Virus record (IMG/VR): IMGVR_UViG_3300047483_000126 | Coordinates: 1-51,971 of that record | DNA from: a virus | Direction: 5' to 3' (one strand) | Length of the DNA stretch: 51,971 nucleotides | In this document: positions 8,101-17,137 of the stretch, piece by piece | Position numbering within the stretch: the first letter of the stretch is position 1 | Layout of the letters: each line of letters starts with the position of its first letter | Notes under the pieces: model-generated | What the model saw: the letters and a program-made list of their open reading frames with translations, nothing else | Databases searched by the model: none | Told to the model about the DNA's origin: nothing | Made by a program: the position numbers and the translations under genes

Positions 8101-10924
8101 TTGAAGGTGCTTGTTCAATAGGCTTACCCTCTGTTGTAGTGGTAGTTTGTCCAGACTCTCCTGTAGTCTCTGGAGCTGTTGCTGCTTGTCTTGCGGCGTC
8201 ATCTGCTGCGGCTGCAAGCTGGTCTCTTGTTGCATCATTGAATAGTTTTTTTATTTTATATTTAGCATCAATTAACATCGCGCGCGTACCTTTAATTACA
8301 CGCGTTTGCCCTTTGTCGTTATCTAATTTAATAGACACAGCATTCCCCTCTTCGTCGTAAGTAATTGCCTTGAAAGGGTTCTGGCTCTTGTTAGTAAATT
8401 TCTTTCCATCAATGGTTACAGAGAAATCATCTCCAATCTCCATCTCTTGCGGAATGATATCAAACTCATCAATAGACTTGTTACCAATATCATTAATATT
8501 CCCAAACTCATAAACGCGGTTAGGGCTTTCAAACACAACTACACCATTACGTTGCTTGTATATCTCGCCTGTCTCACCCCTATATGTAAATGGAATCAAT
8601 TCATCCACTGCATCGCGCATAGTTCTACCTGTGATTTTTTCTTCTTCAGGTTGTTCTATAACAGGCTGTGTTGCAACTGGCTCAGTAGCTTGAGTTGGCT
8701 CAACTTGAGCTTCAGTAGTTGGAGCCACAGGAGTTTCTCTCTCCGCATCTTCTAAGGATAAATTTTCATCGCTCGCGCTTACTCTATCCTGTAATCCTGA
8801 TAGCTTTAATGACTGACCATTAGGAGAGATTTCCAAAACTTTTGCAGATTTATTACCATAGAATACAGTATCTCCCTCGTTAAAAGCAAATATGTTGGCA
8901 TAACCTCTTCTTAATGTCTCTGCATCAGCTACATTTCCATCTACAATGTTCTTAGATATCTCTTTAGCATAGTTAATTACACGAAGACCTTTATTGAAAG
9001 ACTTCTTGTTTGCCTCAAACTTAGCCTTAAAGTTAAGTTGCTGTGCTGGGTCTTGATTGACATTCCCTCCTTGTTGACCAATTCTTTCTAGGTCTTCAAT
9101 AGATACGAGTCTACTGTTGTCTGTTAAGGATTGTACAGCAAATAATGGGTTGTTCATAGCTTCCTGAACAGCCATTTGATTATCGTTATATGCCTTTACA
9201 ATAGAGTTAGGGATATTTCCTTGGATAGCTTTTTCTCCGTTCTCATTTTCAATAACAGATACATAGTTTCTGAAAGGCTCAGGAACATCTTTAGCTTGCT
9301 CGAAAGACATCGGAGAGACTTCGTCGTTGTCAACGTCATTCTTAATTTGGTCTTCTGTAGGCAACTCAAGCGGAGTCATAATCTCAGCTAGATTGCGAGC
9401 TATCTTAGCTGACTCCTGTGGAATAATACGTTCGGTATTGTCGTATAATAAGTATCTTGAATAAGAGTTTATATCTGAGTTTTGCTCAAACTTAGAAACG
9501 TTGCTCGCTATCTTATCAACATTCTTTAATGCATTGTTATAGGAATTGTTATCTAACTTACCGTTAGAGTTAGCCTTAGTTAACCCTGTTTTAATTGTTT
9601 CAACAGACTTAGCTAACGCCTCTTTACCTTGGGAGTCATAAGCGTTCTGTAGTGTAGAATAAATAGATGGATTAAATGACTGAGAGTCAACAAACATTCC
9701 TCCCATTTGACCTGTTAAACCGCCATAAAACGAAGCATCTAATGCGCCAAGTAATGTCTTAGATTTAAATGATGGAGAAAGCTCCGCCTTGCCTGTCTCG
9801 GGATTAAATGTATTAAATACCCCTTCTTCGTCTTTAGCGTCATACAACTCCAACTTAGCGTTAGGGTTGTCCTCTTTACGCTTTCTTTCGTAGTAATCAA
9901 ATAAATCCTGCTCAGCGCCATCAATATATGTTTGTGCAAATTCTTCGGCTGCTTCAGGAAGAAATCCTTTAACAAAACCTTGCTTTAAGTTCTCAAGTGA
10001 GAATGACTTAGCGTACTTCTTTGCAACCTCCTGGAATGCTTCTTTAGATATTAGTGCGCCGCTAATATCCTTAATAGCTTCTTTTGATAAAGTCTTGCCA
10101 AGACCTTTTGATATTAGCTTGTCAACACCTATATTTTTTTCAATTACAGTTTCAACCAATGCGCCTACTGCAGACTCATTAAAAGCTTTGTCATCTGAAA
10201 ATCCTTTAGCCTTAGCCTCCTCGTATCTTGATTCTAGGTTTTTAGAGTATAATGCCATTCCTCCAATTCCAGGAATAGCACCAACAACCATCTGGGTTAT
10301 ACCATCTGCAAGTTGATAGCCAATATTTTCGGCATCGCCATTAGTTACATACCCTTTGCCAACTAATTCCGTTATACTTGATGTACCCTTTGCTAGTTTT
10401 TGTTTTTCGTATGTAATTAGTTGGTCAGCCCCTTTTAATGCATTCTTTTCAGATAAACGAGATATTTCCTCCATCTGCTTACCTGCTTTTTCACCACCAA
10501 CTGCTTCTGCAATTAATGACATAGAAGGTGCGCCACTATGAGTCATAGCAGACTTAGAGGCACTTCTAAGAAATCCTTTTGCAGTAATAGGGACTAAGTC
10601 AATTAAATTCTTGGCTACACCAATAGTGCCACTATATAGATTCTCGTACCAAGCGTCGTCGTTGTGAGCACCATCCGTAGAATTTTCTGCCCCAGATAAT
10701 TCCGTATCGACTTTTTTTTTAAATAAATTAATATCAGACTTGCTCAATCCAGAAATATCAACTGGAACTACGCTATCCCCAAATTGAAGTCCAAATCCAT
10801 TACCTTTTTTACTTTCGATTAACTGGTTAGTATCAAAAGAAACAGGCGTGACCATATTTGTCTCTTCGTCCAATATTCCGTATCCATTTCCACGAGAACT
10901 TTTTATTAATCTATTCTTAGCCAT
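2132..10924 (-). CDS. Giant polyvalent virion/ejected protein with zincin domain
   Basis: 2930 aa, the largest gene in the window. N-terminal ~80 residues hold two related GNG(Y/F)G repeats; hydrophobic, probably membrane-active helices lie near 93-125 and 205-240. Disordered linkers occur near 730-760 (Pro/Thr/Glu) and 900-940 (Ala/Thr). A zinc-metallopeptidase site is visible: H1033-E1034-G-T-H1037, with E1090 and E1094 in DELVAEL as likely third ligand, the same arrangement as in ArdC-like enzymes. A conserved-looking block at about 1761-1780 (DPQWVQVGMNPFRHSFFYD) and another at about 2311-2331 (NPFFWIGNIPMDLQQQ) resemble modules of phage large polyvalent proteins. Its place directly after two ejection-type genes suggests a capsid cargo protein injected with the DNA. 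That role is inferred. Confidence 0.75.
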   Translation of the reverse strand: MAKNRLIKSSRGNGYGILDEETNMVTPVSFDTNQLIESKKGNGFGLQFGDSVVPVDISGLSKSDINLFKKKVDTELSGAENSTDGAHNDDAWYENLYSGTIGVAKNLIDLVPITAKGFLRSASKSAMTHSGAPSMSLIAEAVGGEKAGKQMEEISRLSEKNALKGADQLITYEKQKLAKGTSSITELVGKGYVTNGDAENIGYQLADGITQMVVGAIPGIGGMALYSKNLESRYEEAKAKGFSDDKAFNESAVGALVETVIEKNIGVDKLISKGLGKTLSKEAIKDISGALISKEAFQEVAKKYAKSFSLENLKQGFVKGFLPEAAEEFAQTYIDGAEQDLFDYYERKRKEDNPNAKLELYDAKDEEGVFNTFNPETGKAELSPSFKSKTLLGALDASFYGGLTGQMGGMFVDSQSFNPSIYSTLQNAYDSQGKEALAKSVETIKTGLTKANSNGKLDNNSYNNALKNVDKIASNVSKFEQNSDINSYSRYLLYDNTERIIPQESAKIARNLAEIMTPLELPTEDQIKNDVDNDEVSPMSFEQAKDVPEPFRNYVSVIENENGEKAIQGNIPNSIVKAYNDNQMAVQEAMNNPLFAVQSLTDNSRLVSIEDLERIGQQGGNVNQDPAQQLNFKAKFEANKKSFNKGLRVINYAKEISKNIVDGNVADAETLRRGYANIFAFNEGDTVFYGNKSAKVLEISPNGQSLKLSGLQDRVSASDENLSLEDAERETPVAPTTEAQVEPTQATEPVATQPVIEQPEEEKITGRTMRDAVDELIPFTYRGETGEIYKQRNGVVVFESPNRVYEFGNINDIGNKSIDEFDIIPQEMEIGDDFSVTIDGKKFTNKSQNPFKAITYDEEGNAVSIKLDNDKGQTRVIKGTRAMLIDAKYKIKKLFNDATRDQLAAAADDAARQAATAPETTGESGQTTTTTEGKPIEQAPSIAQQEYDRRVKEIRAKLAEQESEQATQNRQAVANLAASLYTAGINVEILDSNAIRAKYDKEASQGMFLNNKGVIVINESVLPTEWGKTIIFHEGTHPIINIIRNTEPKLYKQLVAAAKEEAKTNPEVNKILQQIRNTKAYGDEFTRNDELVAELIARVSSGKLDLNQVKPSFKQSVIDFINKIAKAIGLNPILKDSDQVALTKLATQISDVLNAGKDISEIVGSSNVSKFAVASDINTESENSAIYGGGIQQSEIERAKVTDKPVVNVYKEEGVSDLPIRSLKDIYDSYGGKVVFINSDPTKVGNLKLISGKEIFLYGGPEYMSLTKNIEGNVGFATTLESKVKTHDKLRNKVFGEGKGVTIVATQSPDSIMSNSYSLRYILDAITQLPKNITSDPAFKKEFFGEDIKALQLAFGTEAYDAFVKKFKNTDFSSTESIGVMIDELGYKLSSASTPASFKARKALTNNLVAGFVTKSSRVDTKNEKGFVSVSPKKFIAKSLYDEFGVNAESIIKQIGNKDIVDKFFNEGIWGLAVSGFETSPESNYVSIQDKGVAHPLFNAKFYGENPFKLDAAYKVDDLILPIESGESKSGKVYLDKFGNPKPYEKKTSLQLAASIYVGGDIEAQLSDIDRTYSPETTVAEAGMTMQEREDWKKKNKVSQRQVRNPLVQEAAKNLLDGNITLDGYVDVVRSNQPIKPFLQVPKLPTLKDVISALDNGKLGRGGIVGVNRSFNDGDKVATRLDIPAYEDYDTWVVSIHDQLKEGKVLAYGQTAVLKNVQFKTSAKGGIGIAIKNDKNTIARMFGEWANESPESVHKRAEQLINDPQWVQVGMNPFRHSFFYDKSTGEALLGADEVIQVGSLVLAKNVERAPFGSQAFVDNFSFKNNAGETIQFSDISRDDKRIQFVRENLKNYSKSEIVDALMGAPFNLTKEKAEDIVAQASYDPLAPSLPTDNPDLSIPEGSKLNQKSKVVDEYNEGYDKEKKGLLTKAAGFWAEKMKYIALQYDSRFFARRKLDVASTEESLAKARLRTLNGVAYAAGQELSKHYNDIFGNGLEAEGERALNSMIFNLRILQIDKNTEQKYQDEIEKLTLDFSKENRRLPSAIEARSIAMQARKNVPVKMHGKTKNGIPATSQTAQSFLDGLRAELGESEYNMLRARAELFRKVNNAQVIKLRDAGLISKEVADTYKDDFYAYRKTLERLYGEQDSSVIMLNGVTSIKGWSSLSKEGAENYLEQDARLLLAESFIGTARAIAKNKLREAIFDENIKVDENGREQSIIDKEGRKVEFIKPAKYLRDKNGDIRSNGKELSVADADEGFVNVPYKKDGIVNYFQMEKEMFNQIEGNNIKWKDKSAYYDTTDYANRILTGFATRNNPFFWIGNIPMDLQQQVFFTDIWTQGSPIKSNVYVAGARAIARTIKFANLFGRNTELVDNLLAEYIAAGGAMDRMSTMKEQRQRTIELSLYEGEKNSKGQWIKSKFKAFNSKMNEGTEIAMRLAAYDQAKNNLINKFNEDNNGANPSSSDMLKIQEIAAAQSRAYTDFAQRGTDVPNLNIAYLNSAIQASGVALEYISDNPAKFANKASQLVIGKFLGTLAIMALMGDAYDELDEYRKDLYSFMFSFDTKMKDDKGNPIFVTADIKNNPQLIPLLGVSREAAEMSMRYLRGDKQKDYTVGGTIDRTIELLNHALFGIVPNVTSIEDLKKSGAQILAKHTLANIAIKGFMGFDAFRNRDIEKAKDADVSPYMRGQDDKSIPYFYKAIAMSMANNTSENQVSPAKLQAMAETLITSPSTTPWVGLAYSLLSDVANLIVPAKSQAQKGEYSVSESGGKLLKSLTKKFATYTDAEKAEIRSNDVLYKMSREESLRFNDTERKIDTQLKDLYKADPKNFFTNVDKMAKEEGYWENDLIMSRIDARAKNIDNAEYDRAFIKSDIANEVKILFHTKGVEGKANLLKYMFEKDATKARQVIDGLIDYGMSTKEAYDTEDLYLKSIK

Positions 10925-10944
10925 ATTATGGGTTTTGTATTATA

Positions 10945-12453
10945 TTAAAATTCGTTTACTGGAATTGCCCCACCAGGTGAAGGAAGTTTTGTATTAGAAG
11001 GATTTGCTGGCTTAGGAGCCGCACTTATTATATTATTTTGTCTTGTTGGTAAGTTATATAATGTGCCTATAGCCTTTCTTACCATTGCTTTTTGTTTAGA
11101 AGGAATTCCAGCGCCAACATTTATTTCCTGAGCAAGCTCTGTATTAAATTCTTCTAAGTTAGAAACTTTTCTCCATTTAAACCCTGCTCTTCTGTCGTTT
11201 TTGTCGACATTTGCTGTTATTTGATTTCTTCCGTTTTGCCAAGCCTCAACCCAAGTCCCGCCATTTTCATCTCTAGCGATAGATTTAATTACTCCTTGTT
11301 GACCATTTACATTAAGGCTAATATCTTTGCCAATAGGGTATTTTGTAAGATTAACAGGCTTTCCTGTAGAACTTCCTGGAAATGACACTTTAGTGAAATC
11401 CTTAAAAGGGTCATATAACATCTCTACCTCTTCTTGCTGAGCCTTTGCATTTGTGTAAGCTGCCTGAGCCCAACTTGCTGCGGCAGATGCTGCTTTTGCA
11501 TTTAAGTCAGCTTTTTGTTCTTTTTCTGCATATTTAGCTTTAACTCCAAGAATATCCGCTTGAGCTTCTTCTGTTTCAATTGCTGAAGCAGATTTAACCT
11601 GTTGTGATTTAGCTAACATTGGAACTTTAGTAGTATAATATTCTACCAACTGCTTATCTGTTAGGTTTTCTCCGTAAAAATTAGCTTGACGCCGCATTGC
11701 TGCCAATACCTCTGGGTTAGATGCTTTTATTTGAGCTACAGTTTGGTCAGCATAATCGACCGTAGAAGTTGTGCCATCAGCATTCTTAATTGTAACTGGA
11801 GCAGGAGGGAATACATTGCCTTCTGCGTCTGAAGTCCAACCTACAGGTAATTCTCCTTGCACTCTAACTAAATTGCCTTTGCTATCTTTAACATCTTTAG
11901 AAAAGGGTTTATAAGGATTAGCTGACGTAAATGCTTTAATGTACATTTTAGTAGCATCCAAGCTCTTGGTATAAGTATCAGCTAAAGCAGCTTGTAAGTC
12001 ACGAGGATTCTTAATCAAGTTCTCGTCAGACATCTTTGCAGACAATTCCTTATAGAATGTCTCAAAGCTTGTTAAGTTCTCCTTGTTAGCTAAACCCATC
12101 TGAAGCATTCTTTCATACTCCTTAGCCCCTAAATCATATCCTGTCTTAAGGTCTTTAATATCAGACACAGCTTGACGAATTTCGCCCATCTTACTGTAGT
12201 CAAGTTTACCGTTAGATAAGATAGCAGAACTTGCGTGACCTAACAGGGCATTAGCTTTAGATGTAATGCTTTTTTGACCATAAATATTGAGGTCTTTCTT
12301 AAGCGCTTCTATATTTGCAAAAGCATTCTCAGCAAGAGCATAATCTCTTTGCTGTTGCTGAATCACTTGCGCAAATATGTTTCCCATTGCAGAACCTGTC
12401 TGCTGGAAATCCTCCTTAATACTTTCCGCTGGGTTATAAACGAATCCTGCCAT
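10945..12453 (-). CDS. Probable internal virion/ejection protein, 502 aa
   Basis: 502 aa, mainly helical in the first 180 residues (MAGFVYNPAESIKEDFQQTG…), an Ala/Gln/Glu-rich coiled-coil stretch at about 285-345, and a small beta-rich domain near 365-430. No signal peptide. It is placed between the 328-aa Ala/Gln-rich protein and the giant polyvalent protein, the order expected for a set of proteins packed inside a podovirus capsid and ejected at infection. I do not recognise a named family. Confidence 0.65.
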   Translation of the reverse strand: MAGFVYNPAESIKEDFQQTGSAMGNIFAQVIQQQQRDYALAENAFANIEALKKDLNIYGQKSITSKANALLGHASSAILSNGKLDYSKMGEIRQAVSDIKDLKTGYDLGAKEYERMLQMGLANKENLTSFETFYKELSAKMSDENLIKNPRDLQAALADTYTKSLDATKMYIKAFTSANPYKPFSKDVKDSKGNLVRVQGELPVGWTSDAEGNVFPPAPVTIKNADGTTSTVDYADQTVAQIKASNPEVLAAMRRQANFYGENLTDKQLVEYYTTKVPMLAKSQQVKSASAIETEEAQADILGVKAKYAEKEQKADLNAKAASAAASWAQAAYTNAKAQQEEVEMLYDPFKDFTKVSFPGSSTGKPVNLTKYPIGKDISLNVNGQQGVIKSIARDENGGTWVEAWQNGRNQITANVDKNDRRAGFKWRKVSNLEEFNTELAQEINVGAGIPSKQKAMVRKAIGTLYNLPTRQNNIISAAPKPANPSNTKLPSPGGAIPVNEF

Positions 12454-12455
12454 AA

Positions 12456-13442
12456 TTAATTACCAGTTGAGAACCATTGTTTATTGATTGGGTCCCAAGA
12501 ATTTTGAGAATCAAAAGATTGTTGTGCTGTCATTGTAGGTGTACCCATTTTAAATCCACCTAAAGATGGGAATGAAATGTTTTGCCCTGTAGCCCCTGTC
12601 AATGGATTACCTAATAAAGCTGAAACTGCTGGATTACTCTTAATAGATTGGTCAGCATTTATTTTATACAGACTTGTTAAGTTTTGCATCTGTCTAGCCT
12701 GATTACCCATTTGCATCATACCTGAACCAATACCAGATGCAATGCCTCCAATACCAGACCAGATTGCGCTCTTCGCTTCTTGTAATGCGGCTGCCTTAGC
12801 TTGTTCTCCTTCAAATAAACTTTGATTAAGATTCATCTCTCCCTCAAGTTTATTCTGAGTAATTCCCATAATGTTAGCTTGTTTGTTAGCTAATGATTGG
12901 AATTCTAAACCTCTCTCTCTGGCAGATGCTGCAGCTGTCTGACCTAATGCTGCAAATTGCTGCTGTTGTGCCATATTCTGTAAAGCCATTTGCTCTTGAG
13001 CAGAACGCGCACTAATAGTATTTTGTGCTTGATTTTCTCCTTGTTGAGCTAATAATGCTGCAGTCATAATATCAGTACCGCTACCAGCTCCACGTTGTGC
13101 GGCAGCTAATGCGTTAGCAGATGTTTGCGCTGCTTGGTCTCTAGCAATTTGCTCTCCAGCTCCACGCGATTGACCTGACGCCATACGCTTAGCTAAATCA
13201 GCTTGTTGCTCTACTTTTGTATAACGAGAAATATCTCCTTGGTAAGTTGCTGCTCCTTTTGCTTGAGAAAGTAAATCTCCGTAGCCAGCATTGAATGCAC
13301 TTCTTTGTTGCCCCGCATAAGTACGCTGAGCCTCAAGTTGTCTTTCAGCTTCGCTTTTCTTACCAAATGCTCCTACAAGACCAATTAATCCGCCTGCTGC
13401 ACTTGCAGCCATTCCCCAGGGAGTTAATTTAGTTAAATCCAT
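12456..13442 (-). CDS. Ala/Gln-rich internal virion (ejection) protein
   Basis: 328 aa. A glycine/alanine hydrophobic segment at 9-27 (TPWGMAASAAGGLIGLVGAFG) is followed by about 180 residues of Ala/Gln-rich helix (KQANIMG, AQQQQFAALGQ), then a second Gly-rich hydrophobic patch near 230-245. This composition, one membrane-insertable patch plus long coiled coil, resembles the T7 gp14-type internal virion protein and similar proteins directly downstream of tail-hub genes in podoviruses. Stop and next start nearly touch (2 bases). Assignment is by composition and position, not by a diagnostic motif. Confidence 0.65.
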   Translation of the reverse strand: MDLTKLTPWGMAASAAGGLIGLVGAFGKKSEAERQLEAQRTYAGQQRSAFNAGYGDLLSQAKGAATYQGDISRYTKVEQQADLAKRMASGQSRGAGEQIARDQAAQTSANALAAAQRGAGSGTDIMTAALLAQQGENQAQNTISARSAQEQMALQNMAQQQQFAALGQTAAASARERGLEFQSLANKQANIMGITQNKLEGEMNLNQSLFEGEQAKAAALQEAKSAIWSGIGGIASGIGSGMMQMGNQARQMQNLTSLYKINADQSIKSNPAVSALLGNPLTGATGQNISFPSLGGFKMGTPTMTAQQSFDSQNSWDPINKQWFSTGN

Positions 13443-13454
13443 TTTGTGTTATTG

Positions 13455-16400
13455 TTATGAGTGTCCTGATACTGCTTGTATTTCTATATCTAAGGAGTTC
13501 AACCTCATATTCTGAGTTTTATCCTTTAAAGATACAACAAAATTATTTAGATAGCCAATTATGTAGTTTCCTTCTATTAAGCCACCAGTTGAGTTGCTAT
13601 CCCTTAATACGTGTGCGTATAGTCTATTATCTTCTGCGATAAAGTTTGTTTCGTTTATTGCGCTTGCTTGACCATTCTCGTTTGTAATAGCAATAGATAA
13701 TAAAGATGCCTTAACTCCGTTAGCTTGGCTGTAGTCCATAACGTTCATATCGTGCGATACAGACACGTTCATAGGCATTATAGGCAATCTACTGTTCAAT
13801 GTAAAAGTAATTGTAGAATCGACAGCTGCTGCGCCTAAGAATGCGTTATATCCTGACTGTAATGAAAGGTAAACAACACCATCCTTTACTAACACCATTT
13901 TATCTCCGTAGCTTTCTGCGTAGTCAGCTTTAAATAAATATTCTGATTTCCATCTCTTTTCTGTATCTGAGTATCCAATAGAATTCGTGTCAGAACCAAT
14001 CGAAACAAAGCACATATTGTAGAATGGGTCAAAAGCAAACTTTGCATCTCCTGACTTAGTCAAGAAATGGGAGCGCATAAAGTTGTCGCTTACAAGCTCA
14101 ATGCCTTGCTCGTTATACTTAATGACCTTCTTGTTGTAGTTATCCCACCACCAAACGTTTCCTTTGTAGTTAAACACCGACTGCTTCTCTTGCAATCCAT
14201 AATTGTAACCTAAGTTACGGATAGTGCCTATTACATTAGATGAAATAGATAATATGCTCTGATTGTTACTCTGAGTTAATTCTTGCTCACCTAGTAGCAC
14301 ATATGCTGTTTCGTTCTTGCATAAAGCAAGTAACATATTGCCAGTTCCTTGTAAACGAGAAACTCTTTGCAAAGACATAATCTCCCCATTCTCTATAGGT
14401 ACATCGTCGCTATCTAAGGCAAAGAATGAGCTAAGGTTATTAATCTTAGTTCCTGCTACATAATTACCTCCATAACGAATTGTGTTCTTTCTCCCTGTAG
14501 GATTAAGATTCTTAGATATGAGTACAGCGGGCTTACCTGCTGAAGTGTTCCAGAATGGGTTAGCTGTTGCTGTAGACGATGCGCGAATAACAAGTTTGCT
14601 AGTCGTTCCTGATACAATAGAATTTGCGTTATAAGTAGTTGATACAACAGGTTTTATTCTGTCTCCGTTTAACGTCACAATCATTCCATTAGAGTAGCTT
14701 GGAATCTTTTGGAAGCTAACTTGAGACGCCTGTACGTCACCAGATGTGTACAACTGAAGTGTAAGCTTAACATAAAACTTGTCGTTAGCTGTTATATCAG
14801 GCAATCCACTTAAAGTAAGCTCTTGCAATGCCAAGGAGTCTGTAACTAATCCGCTTTCATTCTCTGTAAGAGTAGCTGAATGGATAATAAATACGCTTCC
14901 GAATGTAGCTTCAGTCCCATAAGTATTAGTCACGTTGTCGTAAGGGATACGGTACACTTGAGCATTTAAGCTCCAGTTCATCTCAGCTAAAGAAGTTGGT
15001 GTTAACTTCTGGAATGTTTGCGTTACTCTTGTATAGTAGTTAATACTAAGCTTGTTGCCAGACTCTTGGTCTGCTGCATCATAATACCCTGAGATGCGGA
15101 TATATTGACCAGTTGAGCTACTAGCTCCTGTGCTGTCAATTAATACTGCCTCATCGGTGTTTGTTCCAAATGAAGTCAACAAAGGAATTACGGTTACGTC
15201 ACTTGGACTTCCAGGTCCTACTGTTGACGATTGCATTGTCTCTGATAAAACAGAATTAACAACCGTTACAGCATCCTCAGCATAGGCTTTAGGGCTAGAC
15301 TTAGATGTGTTGTAAATAAATGGAGCCGTAGAATAAACAGGCAAGTCAATCTTAGAGAAGACCATATCTCCAATAAGCTTGTTTGTGTTTAATGTACCTG
15401 CGCCAGAAACGTCAATAGGAGTAGATGCTGTCCAAGACGTAATATCCATTAAGCTTCCATACTCATAGAATAACAATGACTCGTCTTCTGAAACCTGCTT
15501 AGGAGTATAAATCTCAAAGTACAAGTTCTTTGCGTTAGGTACAATAGAGTTAACCATTGTGCCTTTATCGTACTTACAATATAAAAAGTTGTCGTTCTGA
15601 CTATCTATTTTAAAATCAAACAATCCATTAGGAGTGTTGATTGAAATCCTGTCATCAGCTGAGAAGTTATAAATATATCCAGCTCTAAACATTCCCATCA
15701 AGTCAACGACCATAAACTTAACGTTCTTTAGCTGGTCTGCTGTAATTGACTGAGATATAGTTGTAATCTCTGTAATAGCCTTTGTCGTAGCATCTGTTGT
15801 GAAAGATGATAACTCAAAGAATATATTACTTGCAAATCCTTCGTAGATATACGACTTAGAAATGTTCTTAGTATATACTAACTGTGCATACTTTGCCCAG
15901 CTAGGCTTTACCCAACCTGCATTCAATCCAACTCTAATTGTAGGAAGGATAGGATATGCAAATTTACCTGTCTTGAACTTAACATACTTCTCAACGCCGC
16001 GCGTCTTCATAGCTTCGTCATAGTAAGCTAGTCCAACGCCATATGTTGAATCGTTGGCAAAAGGCTTATAGTATGCAGTAGAAGTAGATTCTCGGCTACT
16101 AATACCAGCCTCTGCTAAGTTGCTAGAAGTTAAATATGTTCCGTAAGTTCCTGATGTCGTAGACGGCTGATAGTCGTTTCCTGATACCTCAGAAATTGTA
16201 AAGTCTAAGTTAGCTGAAGACACATCATAGTCGTCAACAATGTTTGCTAAGAAAACTCTGTTCTTTGCAATCTCGATATGTTTAGCACTTACAGGTACCG
16301 AATCAAATGGTTTTCCTGTTACTACAATGTCTAAGCTCTCATAGATTTGACCTGTCCAACTTAATCCTGTATCGGTGCCAATCTTAGCTGTGTCAATACG

Positions 16401-17129
16401 TCTCCAAATACCCGCGTTACCTATTCTAGTGTATAGCTCAAAGTATTCCGCGTTAGCAGGCGCTCCTGTAAATGAATAAGCAAAAGTATAACTAGATACT
16501 CCATCAGCTCCTTTGTACATCTGAGAATAAGAGCCTAATGCTGAATATTCTCCTGAGCGATATTGGTATCTACCAGCAAACTGAAAGTCTTTAGTCTCTA
16601 AGAATTCAATACCTGAATCAGGAGTTCCTTGATTCTTTTCAACAGTAAACACATTATTAGGTGTGCGCTTAGCTAACTTTAAATCTTCAACAGCAGGAGT
16701 TACCGCTGTAGACCATCCATCTAAAGAAAATAGCAAAGGTGTTCCAGTTGCGTGATAGTTCCAAACAATATTACTGTCTAGTACCTTTAAGTCGGGCGAA
16801 AAGTCTGTAGATACGCTATGTGTGTAGCTAAGGATAAGCGTTTTAGAATCTAGTGTTGTAGAGATTCTATAAATATATGCTGTAGTTGAATCTTTCGTCA
16901 ACACATATATTTGATTGTCAGCCGCTTGGTGAGTCTCTTTAACAGTATGAGTAGAAAAGTTAATTCCAGCCGCAGTAATAGACTCAAGCATCTTTATTGC
17001 TCCAGCACCACCTGTCTTACCTGAATCAAAGATTATATTAGTTGCTGCCGTATAATCGCCTTCAGGCAATAAATTAGGGTCAACATCTTTATTTAATCCG
17101 CCTGTAGCTTTTAAAGATACTTTAGCCAT
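13455..17129 (-). CDS. Large tail hub / 'muzzle-stabilization'-type protein
   Basis: 1224 aa, almost entirely beta-structure. It opens AKVSLKATGGLNKDVDPNLLPEGDYTAATNI; the '(G)GLN.D.DP..LP.G.Y..A.N' start is the one I associate with the tail stabilization or muzzle proteins of crAss-like and P22-like phages. Repeated WxxD/YxxD blades suggest a propeller in the first third. No signal peptide. It follows three small connector-type genes and precedes two ejection-type genes, which is where a podovirus tail tube protein is expected. Family membership would need profile comparison. Confidence 0.65.
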   Translation of the reverse strand: MAKVSLKATGGLNKDVDPNLLPEGDYTAATNIIFDSGKTGGAGAIKMLESITAAGINFSTHTVKETHQAADNQIYVLTKDSTTAYIYRISTTLDSKTLILSYTHSVSTDFSPDLKVLDSNIVWNYHATGTPLLFSLDGWSTAVTPAVEDLKLAKRTPNNVFTVEKNQGTPDSGIEFLETKDFQFAGRYQYRSGEYSALGSYSQMYKGADGVSSYTFAYSFTGAPANAEYFELYTRIGNAGIWRRIDTAKIGTDTGLSWTGQIYESLDIVVTGKPFDSVPVSAKHIEIAKNRVFLANIVDDYDVSSANLDFTISEVSGNDYQPSTTSGTYGTYLTSSNLAEAGISSRESTSTAYYKPFANDSTYGVGLAYYDEAMKTRGVEKYVKFKTGKFAYPILPTIRVGLNAGWVKPSWAKYAQLVYTKNISKSYIYEGFASNIFFELSSFTTDATTKAITEITTISQSITADQLKNVKFMVVDLMGMFRAGYIYNFSADDRISINTPNGLFDFKIDSQNDNFLYCKYDKGTMVNSIVPNAKNLYFEIYTPKQVSEDESLLFYEYGSLMDITSWTASTPIDVSGAGTLNTNKLIGDMVFSKIDLPVYSTAPFIYNTSKSSPKAYAEDAVTVVNSVLSETMQSSTVGPGSPSDVTVIPLLTSFGTNTDEAVLIDSTGASSSTGQYIRISGYYDAADQESGNKLSINYYTRVTQTFQKLTPTSLAEMNWSLNAQVYRIPYDNVTNTYGTEATFGSVFIIHSATLTENESGLVTDSLALQELTLSGLPDITANDKFYVKLTLQLYTSGDVQASQVSFQKIPSYSNGMIVTLNGDRIKPVVSTTYNANSIVSGTTSKLVIRASSTATANPFWNTSAGKPAVLISKNLNPTGRKNTIRYGGNYVAGTKINNLSSFFALDSDDVPIENGEIMSLQRVSRLQGTGNMLLALCKNETAYVLLGEQELTQSNNQSILSISSNVIGTIRNLGYNYGLQEKQSVFNYKGNVWWWDNYNKKVIKYNEQGIELVSDNFMRSHFLTKSGDAKFAFDPFYNMCFVSIGSDTNSIGYSDTEKRWKSEYLFKADYAESYGDKMVLVKDGVVYLSLQSGYNAFLGAAAVDSTITFTLNSRLPIMPMNVSVSHDMNVMDYSQANGVKASLLSIAITNENGQASAINETNFIAEDNRLYAHVLRDSNSTGGLIEGNYIIGYLNNFVVSLKDKTQNMRLNSLDIEIQAVSGHS

Positions 17130-17137
17130 TATGTTAA

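Noticed and set aside
3111-10541. Many 60-110 codon open frames opposite the giant gene
   Set aside because: They are antisense shadows of the 2930-aa reading frame; none has a start context or recognisable domain.
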